Assembly: GCA_016713175.1 (NCBI GenBank)
Contig: JADJPQ010000002.1
Span: 124,001-188,000, forward strand
Length of the DNA stretch: 64,000 bases
Origin: Planctomycetota bacterium
GTDB taxonomy: Bacteria > Planctomycetota > UBA1135 > UBA2386
Direction of reading: 5' to 3'
Part shown: one piece after another, positions 35,994-44,363 of the stretch
How positions within the stretch are numbered: position 1 is the stretch's first letter
Layout of the letters: every line of letters begins with the position of its first letter
Notes under the pieces: generated by a model
The model's database searches: none
What the model saw: only the letters and a program-made list of their open reading frames with translations
What the model was told of the DNA's origin: nothing
Program-made: the position numbers and the translations under genes

Positions 35994-37628
35994 TCACTTC
36001 TGCACGAAGAAGTCCGGCGACGTCGCGACCAGGTAGATCGCATCCTGTGCCCGCGTGGTGTCGTCGTCGACCGACGCCAGATGGGTCAGCAGCGCCTCCC
36101 GCAGGGCCGCCGACATCGTTCCCGACAGCAGCCGCAGATCGACCAGCGCGACCAGATCCGCGACGCTGCCCGCCGCCGCCAGCGCCGGCGCCAGGTCGAT
36201 CAGGATCTCGGTGGCCGGCGCGTTCTGCGCGCCGAGCACCCGTTCGAAGATCGACGAGTACAGCTGGTTGACGATCGTGATGCTGCTGGCATGGTCGAGA
36301 ACCTGGAACTCCGGCGCCGACAGCCGCGCCGCCACCAGTTCGCCCTGCGGCGTGTAGTCCGGCCGGAAGAAGTTGAACACGGTGCGCGCGCGCATCGCGG
36401 CCTGGCCGAGCGAGAACTCGGGATGCGCGAAGTCATAGGTGCCGGCCGGGCTCGTCGCCGCGAACGCACGCCACAGTGCCGTCTGCATCAGCAGCGGTTC
36501 GCGGACCTTGCCGAACGCGGCATTGGTCTGGGTGCCCTTCTGCGCCTCGTCGTCGAGCAGGATCGCCGACACCACCGCCGCCAGGTTGCCGCGTTCGCCC
36601 TTGCCGTCGTCGGCCCACACCCGCGCGACCCGGGCCACGTAGGCCGGGCTCGGGTTGCTGGTGACCAGCCGTTGGATCAGCTGCCGGCCGAGGAACGGAC
36701 CGACGTTGGCATGGTTGGCCAGCAGGTCGAGCGCCTGCTCGAGGTCCTGCCGCGCCGTCCGGCCCGCCGCGAACGTGGTGCCGAGCACCGCCTTCGGCTC
36801 CATGTCATGGAAGTCGTTCCAGGCTTCCATCGGCAGCCAGTTCGACGAGTAGTCGTACCAGCTGCGCGCGCCGGCGTAGTTCCAGCCGGTGAACACGTGC
36901 GCCAGGCCGATGATGTCGTCCTGATCGTAGGTCGGAATCGGATTGCCCGAGCTGTCGGTCTTGCGCGTGCCGTCGGCGTTCAGCTCGAACAGCCCGATGG
37001 TGAACAGCTGCATGATCTCGCGCGCGTAGTTCTCGTCCGGGCGCGTGTTGTTGATCGGATCGGGCTTGGCGTTGCGCCAATGGGACAGGTACTTGCCCAT
37101 CTGCGGACTCAGCGTCACGTGTTCGAGCAGCTCGCGATAGTTGCCGAACGCGTTGCGGACCAGATGGTCGTAGAACTCGGCACAACCGAGCACGTCGGCC
37201 CCGATCGAGTCGTTCTGGTCGGAGATCACCAGGATCTCGCTGAGCGCGAACGCCACGCGTTGGCGCAACTGGTCTGGCGCCGTCAGCGCATGCTTCCACC
37301 AGGTCGCCTGGCGATGCTCGGGTTGCGGCGAACCGACGCCGGCGCGCGCGGCGATGGCCGGACGATGCAGCGACGGCGGCAGCGTCTGCTGCTCGAGGAC
37401 CCACGCCGAGTAGCCGACCTCCTGCACGCGCGCGACGTCGGTCGTGGTCGGGCCGAACGTCGCCTGGGTCAGGAAGCGCGCCGCTTCTGCCGGCGTGCCG
37501 GGTTTGTCGTTGCCGCTGCCCGAGGACGCGTCACCACCACCACCACTGCCGCATGCTGCCAGCATGCAGCCCAACAGTACCGTTGTCCTGGCCAGGGACG
37601 AGCTTCGAGCCTTGGTGCCGTGGAACAT
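35994..37628 (-). CDS. DUF1800 family lipoprotein
   Basis: 544 residues. ATG at 37628-37626 is preceded by GGGAGG six bases upstream. The lipobox is LLGCMLAAC, then a Gly/Ser linker. DUF1800 features: AARFLTQATFGPTTTDVARV, LRQRVAFALSEILVIS, ENYAREIMQLFTIGLFELN, and NFFRPDYTPQGELVAARL. It is expected to act with the DUF1501 protein downstream on the outer side of a membrane; function is not known. Confidence 0.93.
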   Translation of the reverse strand: MFHGTKARSSSLARTTVLLGCMLAACGSGGGGDASSGSGNDKPGTPAEAARFLTQATFGPTTTDVARVQEVGYSAWVLEQQTLPPSLHRPAIAARAGVGSPQPEHRQATWWKHALTAPDQLRQRVAFALSEILVISDQNDSIGADVLGCAEFYDHLVRNAFGNYRELLEHVTLSPQMGKYLSHWRNAKPDPINNTRPDENYAREIMQLFTIGLFELNADGTRKTDSSGNPIPTYDQDDIIGLAHVFTGWNYAGARSWYDYSSNWLPMEAWNDFHDMEPKAVLGTTFAAGRTARQDLEQALDLLANHANVGPFLGRQLIQRLVTSNPSPAYVARVARVWADDGKGERGNLAAVVSAILLDDEAQKGTQTNAAFGKVREPLLMQTALWRAFAATSPAGTYDFAHPEFSLGQAAMRARTVFNFFRPDYTPQGELVAARLSAPEFQVLDHASSITIVNQLYSSIFERVLGAQNAPATEILIDLAPALAAAGSVADLVALVDLRLLSGTMSAALREALLTHLASVDDDTTRAQDAIYLVATSPDFFVQK

Positions 37629-37815
37629 CAAGAACCTCCCGCGTTGCTGAGGCCACGGATCGGCGCGTCAAGCCCCGTTGCTGGAACGCCAAAGCGCCCA
37701 CCCCAAGCCCCCGATGGGACGCCGCGAGCAGTGGGCGTTGGCAGGGCGTCTTCGGATCGACGCCCGCGGTTTCAATCTGAGGCGACGGCGGGCAAGCCGC
37801 TTAGGATCGGCACCG

Positions 37816-38760
37816 ATGCACCGCGCCGCCGCCGTTGTCTGCTCCCTCTTCCTGCTCGGTTGCCAGGCCCCGCAAGGCACTGCCGGTCCGGCATCCGCGG
37901 GCCCGTTGGCGATCGCCACCTGGCCTTTTGGTGCGATCGCGACCGACCTGGCCTGGCAGTCGCTGCAGCGCGGCGGCAGTCGCCTCGACGCCATCGAGAC
38001 CGGCATCCGCGAAGTCGAACGGCAGAGCTGCGACGGTTCCGTAGGCCTTGGCGGTGGGCCGAATGCCGCGGGCTATCCACAGCTCGACTCCTGCATCCTC
38101 GATGGCCCGGGGCAGCGAGCGGGCAGTGTGGCCGGCCTCGAGGGGATCGTGCATCCGATCTCGGTCGCGCGGGCGGTCATGGAACACACGCGGCACGTGA
38201 TGCTGGTCGGCGAAGGCGCGCGTTGGTTCGCGCTGCAGCGCGGCATCGACTCGGTGCCGATCGAGGAATTGGCGGCGAAGAAGCAGGAGTGGCAGCAACG
38301 GCCGGCGCCGGCGCCGCAGGGTCAAGGCCACGACACGATCACGCTGCTGCTGCGCGACAGCGATGGCCATCTGGCGGGCGGCTGCTCGACCAGCGGCGCG
38401 GGCGGCAAGCTGCCGGGGCGGGTCGGCGATTCGCCGATCCTGGGCAGCGGCCTCTACGTCGACGACGAAGTCGGCGCGGCCGGCGCCACCGGCGTCGGCG
38501 AGAACGTGATGCGCTATTGCGCGACCTTTGCGATCGTCGAACGGATGCGGCAGGGACTGCATCCGCAGCAGGCCTGCGAGGAGGTCGTGCACGACATCGC
38601 GCGGCGTGATCCGCGCCGGTATCGGCTCGACATCTGCTTCGTCGCCGTCGACAAGCAGGGCCGGTTTGGTGCGGCCGCTTCCAACCAGCGGTTTCCGTTC
38701 GCGGTGACGACCGCGGCTGGGACGCAGGTGTTGCATGTCGACGCCGTGAGCCCGCGGTGA
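37816..38760 (+). CDS. Glycosylasparaginase-like Ntn-hydrolase lipoprotein
   Basis: 314 residues. Lipoprotein signal (MHRAAAVVCSLFLLGC). It belongs to the Ntn-type asparaginase-2 superfamily, whose precursor self-cleaves before a Thr nucleophile. That site is visible as QGHDTITLLLRD, with the family's CSTSGAGGKLPGRVGDSPI and GSGLYVDDEVGAAGATGVGE following. The N-terminal SVGLGGGPNAAGYPQLDSCI matches aspartylglucosaminidases better than isoaspartyl peptidases. It probably trims Asn-linked glycans or beta-aspartyl substrates outside the cytoplasm. TAGGAT at 37802-37807 is eight bases before the ATG. Confidence 0.88.
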   Translation: MHRAAAVVCSLFLLGCQAPQGTAGPASAGPLAIATWPFGAIATDLAWQSLQRGGSRLDAIETGIREVERQSCDGSVGLGGGPNAAGYPQLDSCILDGPGQRAGSVAGLEGIVHPISVARAVMEHTRHVMLVGEGARWFALQRGIDSVPIEELAAKKQEWQQRPAPAPQGQGHDTITLLLRDSDGHLAGGCSTSGAGGKLPGRVGDSPILGSGLYVDDEVGAAGATGVGENVMRYCATFAIVERMRQGLHPQQACEEVVHDIARRDPRRYRLDICFVAVDKQGRFGAAASNQRFPFAVTTAAGTQVLHVDAVSPR

Positions 38761-38763
38761 ATC

Positions 38764-39327
38764 ATGGGCAAGGCCACCACTTCGTTGTCCGCCGAACAAT
38801 CGGCCTGGATCGCCGCGCAGCACCTGTTCTTCGTCGCGTCGGCGCCATCTTCTGGCGGCCACGTCAATTGTTCGCCAAAGGGACTCGACTCGTTCCTGGT
38901 GCGCGATCCGCACACGGTCGCCTGGCTCGACTTCGTGGGCAGCGGCGCGGAGACGATCGCGCACCTGCGCGAGAACGGTCGGATCTGCGTGCTGTTCTGT
39001 GCGTTCGAAGGCCCGCCGAAGATCTTGCGCTTGCATGGCGAGGGCCGCGTCGTCGAACCGCAGGATCCCGAGTTCCTCGAGCTGCTGGCGCGGTTCCCCA
39101 AGCGGCCAGCGGCGGCGCTGCGGGCGCTGCTGGTGATCACCCTCGCGCGGGTCGCCGAGTCGTGCGGGTTCGGTGTGCCGGAGATGGAGTTCGTCGGCGA
39201 GCGGTCGCAGATGACGGCCTGGGCCGAACGGAAGGGCGAGCAGGGTGCGCGCGACTACCAGCGCGAGAAGAACGTCAGGAGCCTCGACGGCCTCCCGGCG
39301 CTGCGCTGGCCCGAGCAGGATTTCTGA
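38764..39327 (+). CDS. Pyridoxamine 5'-phosphate oxidase-like flavoprotein
   Basis: 187 residues, starting three bases after the previous stop. The split-barrel FMN fold is indicated by QHLFFVASAPSSGGHVNCSP near residue 19, ETIAHLRENGRICVLFC, and LHGEGRVVEP. The conserved C-terminal PNPOx dimerisation motif is missing. It is probably a flavin or other cofactor-binding oxidoreductase, not PdxH. A membership call only. Confidence 0.85.
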   Translation: MGKATTSLSAEQSAWIAAQHLFFVASAPSSGGHVNCSPKGLDSFLVRDPHTVAWLDFVGSGAETIAHLRENGRICVLFCAFEGPPKILRLHGEGRVVEPQDPEFLELLARFPKRPAAALRALLVITLARVAESCGFGVPEMEFVGERSQMTAWAERKGEQGARDYQREKNVRSLDGLPALRWPEQDF

Positions 39328-39334
39328 ACACCGT

Positions 39335-39886
39335 TCACCCGCGCCAACGTCGCAGCCCATCGGCATCGGTGACGACACCGGCGATCGGGTCGTCGAGATC
39401 CAGGAAGCGCAGCAGGTTCATCCCCCGTTCCTGCTGCCACGGCGCCGGCCAATCCGGAAACGGCCGTCGCGGCCGGCCACGTTCGTCGCGCATGTGCGAA
39501 CGGTGGCTCGAGAACACCGCCAGGAACTCGTCGGCCGGCACGATCCGGAACCGCGGCTCGAACTGCGGCGCAACCGGCTCGGCGAACGCATGCCGCAACC
39601 AGTCCGCCGTCGGCCACGCGACCCGCACGCGGTCGTCGAGATCGACGATGAGTCCGTGGGCCGGCAACAACGCGACGACGTGGTAGTCCCAGACGATCGG
39701 GTCGACGGTCGCCGCACGCTGCCCCCACATCGCCACCGTGCGGTCCGCGTTGGTGATGAACACCGCCGCCGCCGGCCGCGGCAAAGCCTCGCCGCGCAGC
39801 AACTGCCAGACGTTCTCCTCGCAGAAGAACGGCTGATGCCGCTGGGACCGGCGCCAGGCAGGATCTTGCATCGCGGCGAGGTTCAT
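39335..39886 (-). CDS. Protein N-terminal glutamine amidohydrolase (NTAQ1/WDYHV type)
   Basis: 183 residues from the ATG at 39886-39884. NTAQ1 converts N-terminal Gln of proteins to Glu, the first step of the Arg/N-degron pathway in eukaryotes. All three catalytic positions are visible: Cys22 in FFCEENVWQL, His69 in the eponymous WDYHV, and Asp82 in IVDLD. The C-terminal FRIVPADEFLAVFSSHRSHM region also fits. The family is mainly eukaryotic with scattered bacterial members, so its bacterial role is unclear. It is divergent from the Lhr-type gene, 64 bases apart. TAGACT (minus strand 39911-39906) is a likely -10 box. Confidence 0.9.
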   Translation of the reverse strand: MNLAAMQDPAWRRSQRHQPFFCEENVWQLLRGEALPRPAAAVFITNADRTVAMWGQRAATVDPIVWDYHVVALLPAHGLIVDLDDRVRVAWPTADWLRHAFAEPVAPQFEPRFRIVPADEFLAVFSSHRSHMRDERGRPRRPFPDWPAPWQQERGMNLLRFLDLDDPIAGVVTDADGLRRWRG

Positions 39887-39905
39887 GCCGGCATTCCGAC
39901 TCGGC

Positions 39906-39942
39906 AGTCTAGCGGGCGGACACCCCCACGATCTCGGATACT
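39906..39942. promoter_or_regulatory. Divergent -10 boxes between the NTAQ1 and Lhr-type genes
   Basis: AGTCTA at 39906-39911 reads TAGACT on the minus strand, 19 bases before the NTAQ1 start. GATACT at 39937-39942 on the plus strand is eight bases before the Lhr-type ATG. No strong -35 boxes are seen. The two start regions are close enough for one regulator to affect both. Confidence 0.4.
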
Positions 39943-39950
39943 CTTCCGCG

Positions 39951-42900
39951 ATGCTCGGCAACTGCCACCCGACCGTCGCCCGTTGGTTTACCGAACGCCT
40001 CGGCGAACCGACCCCACCGCAGCGCGACGGCTGGCCGCGCATCGCCGCCGGCGAGCACGTGCTGATCGCCGCGCCGACCGGCTCCGGCAAGACCCTCGCG
40101 GCGTTCCTTCATGCCCTCGACGCACTGCTGCGCCAGGGCCCATCGCTGCCCGACGAACTGCAGGTCCTGTACGTCTCGCCGCTGAAGGCGCTGTCCAACG
40201 ACGTGCAGAAGAACCTGCAGGCCCCGCTGCACGAACTGCAGGAACTCGATCCAACGCTGCCGCAGGTCCGCGTGCTCGTCCGGACCGGCGACACCCCCGC
40301 CGCCGAACGGCAGGCGATGACGCGCACGCCGCCGCACATCCTGGTCACCACACCGGAGTCCCTGTTCCTGCTGCTGACGACCCCGCGCGGCCAGCAGATG
40401 CTGCGCACGGTCCGGACGCTGATCGTCGACGAGATCCACGCGTTGGCCCGCGACAAGCGCGGCAGTCATCTGGCGCTGTCGGTCGAACGGCTCGATCACC
40501 TGGTGCGAACGCACGGCGGCCGGCTGCAGCGGATCGGCCTGTCGGCCACGCAGCGGCCGATCGCCGACACCGCGCGGCTGCTGACCGGACCGGATCGTCC
40601 CTGCGCCATCGTCGACGCCGGCCACCTGCGCCACCTCGACCTCGCGGTCGAACTGCCCGGCGCGCCGCTCGGCGTGCTGTGTCCGACCGAGACCTGGACC
40701 GAGATCTTCGCGCGGATGGTCGAGTTGATCGGCGCCCACCGCACCACGCTGGTGTTCTGCAACACCAGGAAGATGACCGAACGCGTCGCCGCGCGCCTCG
40801 GCGAAGCGCTCGGCAAGGACCAGGTCACCAGCCACCATGGCTCGTTGAGCAAGGAACGGCGACTCGATGCCGAACAGCGACTCAAGGGCGGTTCCCTGCG
40901 CGCCCTGGTCGCGACCGCCTCGCTCGAACTCGGCATCGATGTCGGCGACGTCGACCTGGTCATCCAGCTCGGCCCGACGCCGTCGATCGCGACGTTCCTG
41001 CAGCGCGTCGGCCGCGCCGGCCACGGGGTCGGCCGGCTGCCGAAGGGACGGCTGTTCCCGCTGACCCGCGACGAACTGGCGGCGACGGCGGCGCTGCTGC
41101 TGGCGATCCGCCGCGGCGATCTCGATCGCACCCGGCAACCGGTGGCCCCGCTCGACATCCTGGCGCAGCAGATCGTCGCCGCCTGTGCCGACACGACCTG
41201 GCAGGAAGACGAGCTGTTCGCCCTGTGCCGCGCTGCGGCGCCGTTCTCGACGCTGCTGCGCGAACGCTTCGACGCGGTGCTGGCGATGCACGCCGAGGGC
41301 CGCTACGCGCTGCTGCATCGCGATGCCGTGCACCAGACCGTCCGCGGCACCCGCCGCGCGCGCCTGACGGCGATCACGTCGGGCGGCGCCATCCCCGACA
41401 ACGCCGACTGGCGCGTCGTGCAGGACCATGACGACACGCTGATCGGCACCGTGCACGAGGACTTCGCGATCGAGTCATCGGTCGGCGACGTGTTCCAGCT
41501 CGGCAACACCAGCTGGCAGGTCCGCCGGATCGGTTCGGGCACGCTGCGCGTCGCCGATGCCCAGGGCGTGCCGCCGAGCCTGCCGTTCTGGATCGCCGAA
41601 GGCCCGTCGCGCAGCGATGAGCTCGCCGCCGCGGTCGCCGCAGTGCGGATGCACGGCGAAGATCCGCAGTGGTTGCGCGAACAGTGTGGACTGCCCGACA
41701 GCGGCGCCGAACAGCTCGCCGAGTACCTGCGCAGTGGCCACGAAGCGCTGGCCGCGATGCCGACCCACGACTGCCTGGTGCTCGAACGGTTCTTCGACGA
41801 AACCGGCGGCCAGCAGCTCGTGCTGCACAGTGCCTTCGGCAGCCGGTTGAATCGGGCGTTCGGCCTGGCGCTGAGGAAGCGTTTCTGCGTCGGTTTCGGC
41901 TACGAACTGCAGGCCGCCGCCAACGACGAAGCGCTGGTGATCTCGCTCGGCCCGATGCACAGCTTCGCGCTCGCCGACGTCTGGACCTGGTTGCACCCCG
42001 ACACCGTCACCGAGGTATTGACGCAGGCGCTGTTGCCGGCGCCGATGTTCGCGGCCCGCTGGCGATGGAACGTCACCCGTTCGCTGCTCGTCGAACGCTT
42101 CCAGAAGGGTCGCAAGGTGCCGGCGCCGCTGCTGCGCTTTCGCGCCGACGACGCGCTGGCCGCGGCGTTCCCGCAGGCGCAGGCCTGTCCGGAGACCTTG
42201 CCGCCGGGGCCGATCCCGGTGCCGCTGGACCATCCGATCGTCGGCCAGACGGTGCACGACTGTCTCCACGAAGCGATGGACCTCGACGGCTTCCTGCGGC
42301 TGCTGGCGCGCATTCGCGGCGGCCAGATCACGCTGCACATCGTGGATGCCAGCGCGCCGTCGCCGTTCGCCGAGGGCGTGCTGCATTCGATGCCGTACGG
42401 GTTCCTCGACGACGCGCCGCTCGAAGAGCGCCGCACCCAGGCCGTGGTGACGTCGCAGCGCGGCGCCCGCACGACCGGCGAAGGCAGTGCGCTGGATCCG
42501 GCGGCCGTCGAACAGGTCCGCAGCGAAGCGTGGCCCGATCCGCGTTCGGCCGCGGAACTGCACGAAGCGCTCGGCTGGATGGGCTGGCTCGACGATGCCG
42601 AGGTGCCGGACGCCTGGCGACCATGGCTTGCCGAACTCGCCGCCGACGGGCGTGCGGTGGCCGACGGCGGACGTTGGTTGCACGATCAGCAGGACCGCAG
42701 TCCGCTCGCACTGTGGCGCGGCCGGCTCGAGGCGGTGATCCCGATCGACGATGCGGCGCTCGATCACGATGGCCGCGTCGCGCTGCTGACGCTCGAAAGC
42801 GAAGGCGTGGCGATGCGGGGCGAACTGCAGGGCAAGACGATCTGGGCGCATCGCCGGCTGCTGGCGCGCGTGCGCCGCACCATGATCGAACGGCTGCGCG

Positions 42901-43784
42901 CGGCGATCCGGCCGGTCAGCCAGGCCGACTTCGAACGCTTCGTGCCACGTTGGCAACAGGCCGTGCCCGAACTGCGTCGCCATGGCCCCGCTGGACTGCG
43001 CGAGGTGCTCGCCCAGCTCGCGACCGCAGCGTACACCGCCGAGGAATGGGAACTCGAGGTGCTGCCGGCCCGGATCGACGGCTGGAATCGCGAACTGCTG
43101 GATCAACTGACCCTGAGCGGCGAGTTCGTCTGGCTGCGCCTGTGGGGCGCCTGGCGCGGACCGCTCAGCAAGGCGCGGCTATCGCTGGTGCCGCGCGCGG
43201 AACTGGCCACGTGGTTGACGCTGGCCGTGCCGCATCGTGGCGAGGTCGAAGTGACCGGCGCCGCCGCCCAGGTGCGTGACCTGCTGGCGCAACGCGGCGC
43301 GTTGTTCCCGACCGAACTGCAGAGCGGTTGCCGGTTGCTGCCGAGCCAGCTCGAAGACGCGCTCGGCGAACTGATCGGTCTCGGCCTGGTCAGCTGCGAT
43401 TCGTTCGCCGCCGTCCGTCAGCTCGTCGTGCCGCCGAGTCGTCGCCGGTTCCCGGTCTACGCCGTCGGGCGCTGGAGCCTGTTGCCGTGGCCTGTCGCGG
43501 AGGCACGCGCCGACGATGCGGCGTGCGAACTGCTGGCCCGCGCGCTGCTGCAACGGACCGGCGTGCTCGGCCACCCACTGCTGCTGGCCGAGAAGTTCCC
43601 GGTGGCGTGGCGGTTGCTTGCGCGCGCGCTGCGGGCGCTGGAACTGCGCGGCGATGTCCGCGGCGGTCGCTTCGTCGCCGGCTGGGCCGGTGAGCAGTTC
43701 GCGTTGCCGAGCGCGGTGCCGATGTTGCGGGCAGTGGCCGCCACGACGAGACCGGTCACGACCTCGCTGCTCGCGACGACGTAG
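39951..43784 (+). CDS. Lhr-type superfamily 2 DNA/RNA helicase
   Basis: 1277 residues. The ATG at 39951 gives LGNCHPTVARWFTERLGEPT, the usual Lhr N-terminus. Helicase motifs: Walker A APTGSGKT (41-48), motif II DEIH (160-163), SATQRPIAD (motif III), TLVFCNTRKMTERVA, ATASLELGIDVGDVDLVIQ (motif V), and QRVGRAGH (motif VI). A long C-terminal part follows with winged-helix and Lhr-specific domains. E. coli Lhr is about 1540 residues; this is the shorter Lhr-core-like form with an extension. It likely works in DNA repair. Its last 29 bases overlap the convergent redox-protein gene. Confidence 0.92.
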   Translation: MLGNCHPTVARWFTERLGEPTPPQRDGWPRIAAGEHVLIAAPTGSGKTLAAFLHALDALLRQGPSLPDELQVLYVSPLKALSNDVQKNLQAPLHELQELDPTLPQVRVLVRTGDTPAAERQAMTRTPPHILVTTPESLFLLLTTPRGQQMLRTVRTLIVDEIHALARDKRGSHLALSVERLDHLVRTHGGRLQRIGLSATQRPIADTARLLTGPDRPCAIVDAGHLRHLDLAVELPGAPLGVLCPTETWTEIFARMVELIGAHRTTLVFCNTRKMTERVAARLGEALGKDQVTSHHGSLSKERRLDAEQRLKGGSLRALVATASLELGIDVGDVDLVIQLGPTPSIATFLQRVGRAGHGVGRLPKGRLFPLTRDELAATAALLLAIRRGDLDRTRQPVAPLDILAQQIVAACADTTWQEDELFALCRAAAPFSTLLRERFDAVLAMHAEGRYALLHRDAVHQTVRGTRRARLTAITSGGAIPDNADWRVVQDHDDTLIGTVHEDFAIESSVGDVFQLGNTSWQVRRIGSGTLRVADAQGVPPSLPFWIAEGPSRSDELAAAVAAVRMHGEDPQWLREQCGLPDSGAEQLAEYLRSGHEALAAMPTHDCLVLERFFDETGGQQLVLHSAFGSRLNRAFGLALRKRFCVGFGYELQAAANDEALVISLGPMHSFALADVWTWLHPDTVTEVLTQALLPAPMFAARWRWNVTRSLLVERFQKGRKVPAPLLRFRADDALAAAFPQAQACPETLPPGPIPVPLDHPIVGQTVHDCLHEAMDLDGFLRLLARIRGGQITLHIVDASAPSPFAEGVLHSMPYGFLDDAPLEERRTQAVVTSQRGARTTGEGSALDPAAVEQVRSEAWPDPRSAAELHEALGWMGWLDDAEVPDAWRPWLAELAADGRAVADGGRWLHDQQDRSPLALWRGRLEAVIPIDDAALDHDGRVALLTLESEGVAMRGELQGKTIWAHRRLLARVRRTMIERLRAAIRPVSQADFERFVPRWQQAVPELRRHGPAGLREVLAQLATAAYTAEEWELEVLPARIDGWNRELLDQLTLSGEFVWLRLWGAWRGPLSKARLSLVPRAELATWLTLAVPHRGEVEVTGAAAQVRDLLAQRGALFPTELQSGCRLLPSQLEDALGELIGLGLVSCDSFAAVRQLVVPPSRRRFPVYAVGRWSLLPWPVAEARADDAACELLARALLQRTGVLGHPLLLAEKFPVAWRLLARALRALELRGDVRGGRFVAGWAGEQFALPSAVPMLRAVAATTRPVTTSLLATT

Positions 43785-44316
43785 TGCGTTCGATGGCCGC
43801 CGCCAGCGCCTGGAGGTCCAACGGATCGCCACCCGCCCGATCGGCCTGAGCATGCACCACGCGCCCGGCGCCATCGAACAGCAAGACGCCGCCCTGCTGC
43901 CAGGGATCGCCCTCGACGCGGCGTTGCCGGAAGCCCAGGCGCAGCGCGCGCAGCAAGTTGAGCAGCAAGCGCGGGTGCACCGTCGCCCACAGCGATCGCC
44001 GCATTCCGACCGCCGCGAACACGCGCCGCGTCGGATCCGTCAGCACCGGAAAGCCGCCGGCATGGCGTTCGGCGAAACCCGCGGCCTGCGCCGGATTGCC
44101 ATTGCCGACGAAGACCAGGCAAGCGGCGCCGGCCCGTAGTCTTGGCTCCAGGGCGCGCACCTGCGCGGCCCGTTCGTGGCAGAACAGTCAACCGAAATGG
44201 CGGACGAACACCACGACGGTCGCAACCGCGCCAAGGCACTCCCGCAGGCGCGTCGACGCGCCGTTCGCAGCGAACAGAGGCGCATCCAGCACCGGGTCCG
44301 GTTCGGCATCGACCAT
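43756..44316 (-). CDS. Probable selenoprotein: SelL/AhpC-TSA_2-like redox protein with in-frame UGA
   Basis: Reading from the ATG at 44316-44314, the frame meets one TGA (44190-44188) at codon 43 and then stays open to 43756, 186 residues in all. Around the TGA the product reads VVVFVRHFG-U-LFCHERAAQV. In Prx-like2/SelL-related proteins this spot holds CxxC after a beta-strand, so the TGA replaces the first Cys, giving UxxC (U43, C46). Both sides match the family: PLFAANGASTRLRECLG before, VFVGNGNPAQAAGFAERHAG and GFPVLTDPTRRVFAAVGM after. A SECIS-like hairpin follows the UGA. Predicted role: thiol/selenol redox enzyme. An in-frame ATG at 44343 is an alternative start. selA, selB, selC and selD are not in the window. 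Confidence 0.82.
44151..44171 (-). promoter_or_regulatory. Bacterial SECIS-like hairpin downstream of the UGA
   Basis: On the minus strand GGG (44171-44169), one bulged C, and CGCGC (44167-44163) pair with GCGCG (44158-44154) and CCC (44153-44151) around an AGGT loop (44162-44159). That is eight pairs, all G-C. The loop starts 25 bases after the UGA and carries the GG(U) bases expected of bacterial SECIS elements, which bind SelB. It lies within coding sequence, as it does in bacteria. Confidence 0.75.
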
Positions 44317-44363
44317 GCCCCCAGTCGTAGGACCGGCCCACATCCCGCGCAACGACGACCCCG

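Noticed and set aside
41669..43279. 536-codon plus-strand frame inside the Lhr-type gene
   Set aside because: Overlaps the helicase in another frame, Arg/Ala-rich with no motif, and the helicase frame has clear family motifs throughout.
44188..44190. The in-frame TGA as a simple nonsense mutation or sequencing error
   Set aside because: Possible, but its exact position at the redox Cys, intact coding on both sides and the AGGU-loop hairpin directly after make selenocysteine the better explanation.
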